Of a stretch of 56,297 bases of DNA, positions 51,580 to 56,297 are shown piece by piece. The translations under genes were made by a program, and so were the position numbers. Source of the DNA: Clostridia bacterium (GTDB lineage: Bacteria > Bacillota > Clostridia > Lutisporales > Lutisporaceae). The first letter of the stretch is position 1. Every line of letters starts with the position of its first letter. Under the pieces are notes generated by a model. The model saw only the letters and a list, made by a program, of their open reading frames with translations. It made no database searches and was not told the DNA's origin. Location: positions 1 through 56,297 of the forward strand of contig JAGOLK010000006.1 in assembly GCA_017994115.1 (NCBI GenBank), read 5' to 3'.

Positions 51580-52215
51580 TTGCCGGACAGCCTTAATGAT
51601 TCAATCAGAAGACATCTTGCAGATAATATTTGGATTTATTTAATAGTCATATTTTTATTCATTCTCGGAATAAGCCTTGGAGCATTGGCTGTAAATAATA
51701 TTGATGAAGTGGCAAAAACAGATGCAATAACCTATCTGGAAGGTTTCCTTGATCTGACGAACCAAAATCAGCTTCAGTCCGAAGCCATATTAAAGCAGTC
51801 GATAAAATACAACCTTTATTATGCAATGATACTGTTTTTTTCAGGAGTAGTGTACATTGGCATACTTATTATTCCGATACTTGTTGCTTTCAGAGGTTTT
51901 TGCATCGGATTTTCAATAGCTTTTCTCACTGAGAATGTAGAAGGTAATGGATTTCTCCTGTCATTGGGCTCTGTATTGCCTCAGAATCTTATATTTGTGC
52001 CTGTGATTATCGTCATGGGTGTAATAGGATTTAATTATTCACTGTGGGCTCTCAGGTACAAGTGTTTTAAGAAATCGGCAGCTGCCCCCCGCCTGTTTGC
52101 CGCTTATGCCCTTACGATGCTGGTACTGTTCATATTGCTTATCGCAGGCAGTATTGTGGAAGCGTACATAACATCCCATATAGTTAAGGCAATTGTCCCT
52201 TTAATAAAATATTAA
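51580..52215 (+). CDS. spoIIM: Stage II sporulation protein M
   Basis: This 211-residue membrane protein of the DMP engulfment machinery has about five hydrophobic helices (IYLIVIFLFILGISLGALAVN; LYYAMILFFSGVVYIGILIIPILVAFRGFCIGF; LPQNLIFVPVIIVMGVIGF; and a C-terminal pair). The conserved FRGFCIGFSIAFL and LSLGSVLPQNL stretches are family hallmarks. The TTG at 51580 has GAGAGGGGG 8 bases upstream. The antisense mciZ-like gene lies upstream, head to head. Confidence 0.93.
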   Translation: MPDSLNDSIRRHLADNIWIYLIVIFLFILGISLGALAVNNIDEVAKTDAITYLEGFLDLTNQNQLQSEAILKQSIKYNLYYAMILFFSGVVYIGILIIPILVAFRGFCIGFSIAFLTENVEGNGFLLSLGSVLPQNLIFVPVIIVMGVIGFNYSLWALRYKCFKKSAAAPRLFAAYALTMLVLFILLIAGSIVEAYITSHIVKAIVPLIKY

Positions 52216-52316
52216 AAATAAAAGAAAGCTTCATGAAAAATTTTCATTTATTGGAGGATTTTTATCATCTATGTTGAATAGTTTAAAGATACTGTAATAG
52301 AGGGGATATGATTCTT

Positions 52317-53198
52317 ATGAGCTATATTGAGTTGTTTTTGGATTATCTCATTAATAATAAGGAGTTATCGGCAAATACGCTGGAATCCTATAAAAGAGAT
52401 ATAAGGCAATTCGAAGTTTATCTTAGAGAACATGCTCTTTCGTTGGAGAAGGTTACAAAAACCATTATCATTACATATTTGATTGCATTGCAAAAGACAG
52501 GCAAAGCAACTTCAACGATTTCCAGGAATCTTGCTTCCATTAGGTGCTTTTACCAATTTATGCAGAATGAGAGATATATAGATATTGATCCCTCTGCAAA
52601 TCTTGAGTCACCCAAGGTAGAAAAAAAGCTTCCCTCAGTGCTTACCAAGAAGGAAGTGGAGCTTCTGCTTGAGCAGCCTGTACCTGTTGATGCAAAAGGT
52701 GCAAGGGATAAAGCCATGCTGGAGCTGCTTTATGCTACAGGTATCAGGGTATCAGAACTTATTTCATTGAATATTGATGATGTAGACCTGAATTCAGGAT
52801 TAATCATATGCAGGAACGGCGAAATAAAGTCCAGGTCCATACCCCTGGGCAACGTTGCTGTTAAATATATAAAAACTTATCTTAATGATTTCAGAAAGAA
52901 GCTCTGCACCAATGAAAACCACAAGCTGCTGTTTGTCAATTTCCACGGGCAGAAAATGACCCGTCAGGGTTTTTGGAAAATCATAAAATATTATACGGCA
53001 AAGGCAAATATAAAAAAGTCAATAACACCTCATACTCTTAGGCATTCATTTGCAGTACATCTTATAGAAAACGGCGCCGACCTTCAAGCAATACAGGAGA
53101 TGCTTGGACACTCGGATATTTCTACAACTCAAGTATACAGCAAGATAAATAAGAGCAGAATAAAAGAAGTATACAGCAAGACTCATCCAAGGGCTTAA
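52317..53198 (+). CDS. xerD: Tyrosine recombinase XerD
   Basis: This protein of about 293 residues resolves chromosome dimers at dif. An N-terminal SAM-like core-binding domain (MSYIELFLDYLINNKELSANTLESYKRDIRQFEVYL) precedes the catalytic domain with Arg in LLYATGIRVSELISL, HTLRHSFAVHLIENGADLQAIQEMLGHSDISTTQVYSKI (His/Arg, His, Tyr nucleophile). The order spoIIM-xerD-deoB-punA matches the Firmicutes standard. ATGs at 52308 and 52317 are both possible; AGGGG is 11 bases from 52317 and only 2 from 52308. Confidence 0.94.
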   Translation: MSYIELFLDYLINNKELSANTLESYKRDIRQFEVYLREHALSLEKVTKTIIITYLIALQKTGKATSTISRNLASIRCFYQFMQNERYIDIDPSANLESPKVEKKLPSVLTKKEVELLLEQPVPVDAKGARDKAMLELLYATGIRVSELISLNIDDVDLNSGLIICRNGEIKSRSIPLGNVAVKYIKTYLNDFRKKLCTNENHKLLFVNFHGQKMTRQGFWKIIKYYTAKANIKKSITPHTLRHSFAVHLIENGADLQAIQEMLGHSDISTTQVYSKINKSRIKEVYSKTHPRA

Positions 53199-53212
53199 AA
53201 AGCCCTTTTTAA
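53189..53212 (+). terminator. Terminator at the xerD stop codon
   Basis: AAGGGCTT (53189-53196) pairs with AAGCCCTT (53200-53207) across an AAA loop, and TTT follows. The 5' arm includes the last xerD codons. Confidence 0.85.
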
Positions 53213-53274
53213 TATTTAGTCAGTAAAAGACGCAGGACACAGGATTCTGTTTACCCAAATCAGGAGGTATAGAT

Positions 53275-54450
53275 ATGATTAGAAGAGTGATTCTCATAGT
53301 GTTGGACAGTGTCGGAATAGGGGAGCTGCCTGACGCAGATATGTACGGGGATTCCGGGAGCAATACCCTGGGGAGCCTTGTGAGGAATGTGAAAGATTTC
53401 AAATTGGAGAATCTTGAAGCTCTTGGCCTCGGAAATATTGACAGGAGTATAGGCCTGCAAATTGCAGAGAATCCAAGAGGAAGCTTCGGGAGGGCAAAAG
53501 AGGTCTCACCCGGAAAGGATACGACTACAGGCCATTGGGAAATAGCAGGAGTAACCTTGCCCCAGCCCTTTCCCACTTTTCCTGAAGGATTTCCCAAAGA
53601 GCTTGTGGAGGCCTTTGAAAGGGCTATAGGTGTAAAAACACTTGGAAATGAAGCAGCTTCGGGAACGGAGATAATTGCAAGGCTTGGCGATAAGCATGTG
53701 GAAACAGGCTATCCGATAATATATACTTCTGCAGACAGTGTTTTTCAGATAGCAGCTCATGAGGAGGTAATACCCCTTCAAAAGCTGTATGAAATATGTG
53801 AGAAAGCAAGAGCCCTGCTGAAGGACGAGTATGCGGTGGGACGTGTTATTGCAAGGCCCTTTCTTGGAAAAAGCGGAAGCTATAAACGCACCTCCAACAG
53901 AAGAGATTTTTCCCTGAAGCCGATTAAGAAGACAATGCTTGATATTATAGTTGAAAATGGTATGAATGTAGCAGCTGTCGGGAAAATAGAGGATATTTTT
54001 GCAGGGGCAGGTATAAGTGAAGCCGTTCACACAAAGGACAATATGGATGTTGTGGATAAGACGCTGGAATACATGGCAGAGGATAAAACGGGGCTGATAT
54101 TTTCGAACCTTGTTGATTTTGACATGCTTTACGGACACAGAAATGATGCGGAAGGCTATGCCGGGGCGCTTATGGCTTTTGATGCCAGGCTTCCTGAGAT
54201 TTTTGCGGCAATGAAGGATTCCGACATATTGATTATTACTGCGGATCACGGCTGTGACCCGACCACGGACAGCACGGACCATTCAAGAGAATACATACCG
54301 ATACTGGTATACGGCAGGCATGTAAGGCAAGGGACAGATATAGGCACAAGGGAAGGTTTTTCCGATATAGGTGCAACGGTGCTGGATTTGTTGAGGCTGC
54401 CCATAGAAATAGACGGCAAATCCTTTAAAAATGAAATTTATCAAATTTAA
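53275..54450 (+). CDS. deoB: Phosphopentomutase
   Basis: This 391-residue Mn-dependent alkaline-phosphatase-superfamily enzyme interconverts (deoxy)ribose 1- and 5-phosphate. Metal motifs are [12 protein letters not shown] near the N terminus and [11 protein letters not shown], followed by [27 protein letters not shown] holds the catalytic Thr. GGAGG precedes the ATG. First gene of the nucleoside salvage unit; it feeds pentose from the phosphorylases downstream into central metabolism. Confidence 0.96.
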   Translation: MIRRVILIVLDSVGIGELPDADMYGDSGSNTLGSLVRNVKDFKLENLEALGLGNIDRSIGLQIAENPRGSFGRAKEVSPGKDTTTGHWEIAGVTLPQPFPTFPEGFPKELVEAFERAIGVKTLGNEAASGTEIIARLGDKHVETGYPIIYTSADSVFQIAAHEEVIPLQKLYEICEKARALLKDEYAVGRVIARPFLGKSGSYKRTSNRRDFSLKPIKKTMLDIIVENGMNVAAVGKIEDIFAGAGISEAVHTKDNMDVVDKTLEYMAEDKTGLIFSNLVDFDMLYGHRNDAEGYAGALMAFDARLPEIFAAMKDSDILIITADHGCDPTTDSTDHSREYIPILVYGRHVRQGTDIGTREGFSDIGATVLDLLRLPIEIDGKSFKNEIYQI

Positions 54451-54469
54451 TAAAACGGGGTGATTGTGT

Positions 54470-55294
54470 ATGAAGGAGAATTTATTATCTCTGATAAATG
54501 AAGCCAGGGATTATTTAATTGAAAGAGCAGGGGCTGCCCCCGAGGCTGCCCTTATACTCGGCTCCGGCCTGGGTGACCTGGCGGAGGAAGCAGAGAATAA
54601 AAGGATAGTGGAATACAGGGAAATACCGGGCTTTCCGGTATCCACAGTGCAGGGTCATAAAGGAAGGCTTGTGTTCGGCACCATGGGAGGCAAGAGGGTA
54701 GTTTTTATGCAAGGGAGATTTCATTATTATGAAGGCTACGGTATGAAGGAAGTTGCCTTTCCCATATGGGTTTTCAATTCCCTGGGTGTTAAGAAGCTTA
54801 TAGTAACAAATGCAGCAGGAGGCATAAATACAAGCTTCAAACCAGGAGACCTGATGATAATTAAGGATCACATAAATTATACCAATAATAATCCTCTGAT
54901 CGGAGCAAATCTTGAAGCTTTCGGGCCTAGATTTCCTGATATGTCGGCGGCATATTCAAAAGAGCTGGTAGAAATTATTAGGGAATGTGCGTATTCAGAG
55001 GATATAAAGCTGCAGGAAGGAACATACATATTTCTTACAGGGCCCAGTTACGAGACACCTGCCGAAATAAGAGCCTTCAGAATTTTGGGGGCTGATGCGG
55101 TGGGAATGTCTACCGTGCCTGAAGTATTGGCGGCAAATCACTGCGGAATCAAAACGGCGGGGATATCCTGCATCACAAATATGGCTGCAGGTATACTGGA
55201 TACCCCGTTAAACCACAAGGAGGTCATGGAGACGGCCGACAGGGTGAAGGAAAGCTTTTCAAGGCTTATCAGGAGTGTTATAGAAAGAATATGA
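54470..55294 (+). CDS. punA: Purine-nucleoside phosphorylase 1 (PunA type)
   Basis: This 274-residue trimeric-type PNP splits purine nucleosides with phosphate. It shows ALILGSGLGDLAEEAE, the FPVSTVQGHKGRLVFG phosphate site, [40 protein letters not shown] and TGPSYETPAEIRAFR. C234-ITN237-MAAG holds Asn237, the residue linked to 6-oxopurine (guanosine, inosine) preference. The ATG at 54470 has GGGGTGAT upstream. It is followed by a paralogue with Asp at the same position. Confidence 0.93.
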   Translation: MKENLLSLINEARDYLIERAGAAPEAALILGSGLGDLAEEAENKRIVEYREIPGFPVSTVQGHKGRLVFGTMGGKRVVFMQGRFHYYEGYGMKEVAFPIWVFNSLGVKKLIVTNAAGGINTSFKPGDLMIIKDHINYTNNNPLIGANLEAFGPRFPDMSAAYSKELVEIIRECAYSEDIKLQEGTYIFLTGPSYETPAEIRAFRILGADAVGMSTVPEVLAANHCGIKTAGISCITNMAAGILDTPLNHKEVMETADRVKESFSRLIRSVIERI

Positions 55295-55319
55295 GAATGA
55301 ATGTTCGGGGGTAATGAAA

Positions 55320-56144
55320 ATGGATTTAAGAGAAAGAATTGAAAAATCAACGGAGTTTATAAGGGAGAATTCAAGGTTTGAGCCGGAGATAGGCATAGTA
55401 CTCGGTACCGGCTTGGGTTCATTAGGTGACTGCATAGACAAGGCAGCGGTAATTGACTATGGAGATATACCGGAATTTCCGGTATCTACTGTGTTCGGAC
55501 ACGAAGGAAGGCTTATACTGGGCAGTCTTGAGGGTAAAAAGGTAATTGCCATGCAAGGGAGATTCCATTACTATGAGGGCTATACCATGCAGGAGGTTAC
55601 GATACCGGTAAGGGTAATGAAGAAGCTGGGCATAAAGCTCCTGGTTGCCAGCAATGCCTGCGGAGGATTAAATCCAAACTTTGCAGCCGGAGATATCATG
55701 ATAATTACCGACCATATAAACTTCATGGGCACAAATCCTCTGATAGGGCCGAATCTTGAAGAATTCGGGCCCCGGTTTCCCGATATGTCACAGGTGTACG
55801 ACAAGGAATTGGTTGAACTGCTGGAAAGGATTGCCGCATCCCAGGGCATCCGGGTGCATAAGGGTGTTTATGGAGCGGTAAGCGGACCGAACTATTGTAC
55901 AAAGGCGGAGCTTTCGATGATGATAAAGCTGGGAGCCGATACGGTGGGTATGTCCACAGTGCCGGAGGCAATTGCCGCAAAACACTGCGGGCTCAAGGTT
56001 GCGGGAGTATCCTGCATTACGGATATGGCTGTTCCCGACACAATGACAGCACCTTCCCATGAGGAAATAGTAAAGGTTGCCGAGTCGGTTAAACCAAGGT
56101 TTGTTTCTCTGGTAAAACAATTTATCAAAGAGGTGCAGCTGTAA
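55320..56144 (+). CDS. Purine-nucleoside phosphorylase 2 (Asp variant)
   Basis: This 274-residue paralogue of the previous gene has the same family motifs: [47 protein letters not shown] and [30 protein letters not shown]. The specificity loop reads C232-ITD235-MAVPD, with Asp instead of Asn. In methylthioadenosine phosphorylases an Asp here favours 6-aminopurines, so adenosine or methylthioadenosine may be the substrate; this is inference. The ATG at 55320 follows a GGGGGT site by 8 bases. It is 25 bases after punA, so the tandem pair is co-transcribed. Confidence 0.9.
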   Translation: MDLRERIEKSTEFIRENSRFEPEIGIVLGTGLGSLGDCIDKAAVIDYGDIPEFPVSTVFGHEGRLILGSLEGKKVIAMQGRFHYYEGYTMQEVTIPVRVMKKLGIKLLVASNACGGLNPNFAAGDIMIITDHINFMGTNPLIGPNLEEFGPRFPDMSQVYDKELVELLERIAASQGIRVHKGVYGAVSGPNYCTKAELSMMIKLGADTVGMSTVPEAIAAKHCGLKVAGVSCITDMAVPDTMTAPSHEEIVKVAESVKPRFVSLVKQFIKEVQL

Positions 56145-56297
56145 TGAGGATGTATGATATCATAACAAAGAAAAGAAACGGAGAAGAGCTGACAAGGGAA
56201 GAAATCCGATTCTTTATTAATGGGTACACTGAAGGATCAATCCCTGATTATCAGGCAGCAGCACTTCTTATGGCTGTTTACTTTAAGGGAATGAGCA
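56144..56297 (+). CDS. pdp: Pyrimidine-nucleoside phosphorylase, N-terminal part (runs off the window)
   Basis: The first 51 residues, starting [21 protein letters not shown] and continuing [30 protein letters not shown], match the start of pyrimidine-nucleoside phosphorylase (Pdp/DeoA). This enzyme releases base and sugar phosphate from uridine and thymidine. The ATG overlaps the PNP 2 stop (TAATG) with AGAGGTG 9 bases upstream. It completes the deoB-PNP-PNP-pdp salvage set. The remainder lies outside the window. Confidence 0.92.
   Translation, partial: MRMYDIITKKRNGEELTREEIRFFINGYTEGSIPDYQAAALLMAVYFKGMS

Noticed and set aside
52254-52297. Mini ORF (MLNSLKIL) with a GGAGG before xerD
   Set aside because: Only eight codons and a spacing of 12 bases; it may be a chance ribosome site, and no support for a gene or leader peptide was found.
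1-56297. CRISPR arrays, tRNA/rRNA genes, transposases, prophage genes
   Set aside because: None seen: no direct-repeat spacing, no tRNA TPsiC-type GGTTCGAATCC, and no integrase other than XerD, which is the chromosomal housekeeping enzyme.

Overview
The window is a 56.3 kb chromosomal segment of an anaerobic, spore-forming, low-G+C Gram-positive bacterium. Spo0A, SigK, SpoIVB, SpoIIM and a complete SpoIIIAA-AH operon show endospore formation. The Feo/Fur iron system, the U32/O-methyltransferase tRNA-modification pair and the gene order nusB-xseA-xseB-ispA-dxs-tlyA-nadK-argR-recN-spoIVB-spo0A are typical of Clostridia. The protein sequences look most like clostridial cluster III (Ruminiclostridium/Acetivibrio-type), but that placement is inference. 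Every protein gene lies on the + strand except one 45-codon gene on the - strand at 51286-51423. Layout: (1) 1-7.4 kb holds a DUF1292 gene and then an accessory block that is visibly richer in G+C than its flanks. The block carries an AraC-type regulator and a ~1857-residue S-layer-anchored GLUG/Ig-like surface protein, each closed by its own terminator. (2) 7.4-10.4 kb is the iron locus: feoA, feoB, a tiny eight-cysteine protein and a Fur-family regulator. The feo promoter carries two Fur-box-like operators. (3) 10.5-15.1 kb holds RNase J, a diacylglycerol-kinase-family lipid kinase and TypA/BipA. (4) 15.2-19.1 kb holds two secreted proteins, one of 1015 residues with no family I recognise and one with a copper-amine-oxidase-N-like domain. 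(5) 19.2-26.7 kb holds mltG, a 630-bp gene-free gap with two long rod-shaped foldable segments, then trmR-like, trhP-like, udk, a class B PBP, sigK and yqeG. (6) 26.8-30.0 kb holds a prepilin-peptidase-like protein, ComFB, a Nfo-like TIM barrel protein, EF-P and a CD1247-type protein. (7) 30.1-35.3 kb is the spoIIIA operon. (8) 35.4-45.1 kb is the housekeeping supercluster asp23-nusB-xseA-xseB-ispA-DUF212-dxs-tlyA-nadK-argR-recN. (9) 45.2-53.2 kb holds spoIVB, spo0A, steA-like, GT2, MraY-like, DUF3866, an antisense mciZ-like gene, spoIIM and xerD. (10) 53.3-56.3 kb is a nucleoside salvage operon: deoB, two PNP paralogues and the start of a pyrimidine-nucleoside phosphorylase. How the parts fit: the sporulation genes span the whole programme. 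Spo0A starts it, with a sigma-H promoter overlapping a 0A box. SpoIIM serves engulfment, SpoIIIA the mother cell-forespore channel, SpoIVB signals for pro-sigma-K processing, and SigK drives late mother-cell expression. Most notable observations: an antisense MciZ-like (FtsZ inhibitor) gene beside spoIIM, two 6S-like rod RNAs in the mltG-trmR gap, an envelope-glycan-like gene set (steA/GT2/MraY-like/DUF3866) between spo0A and spoIIM, and two PNP paralogues that differ at the base-specificity position. No tRNA, rRNA, CRISPR array, transposase or prophage gene was seen. All calls come from reading the sequence; no search or folding program was run.
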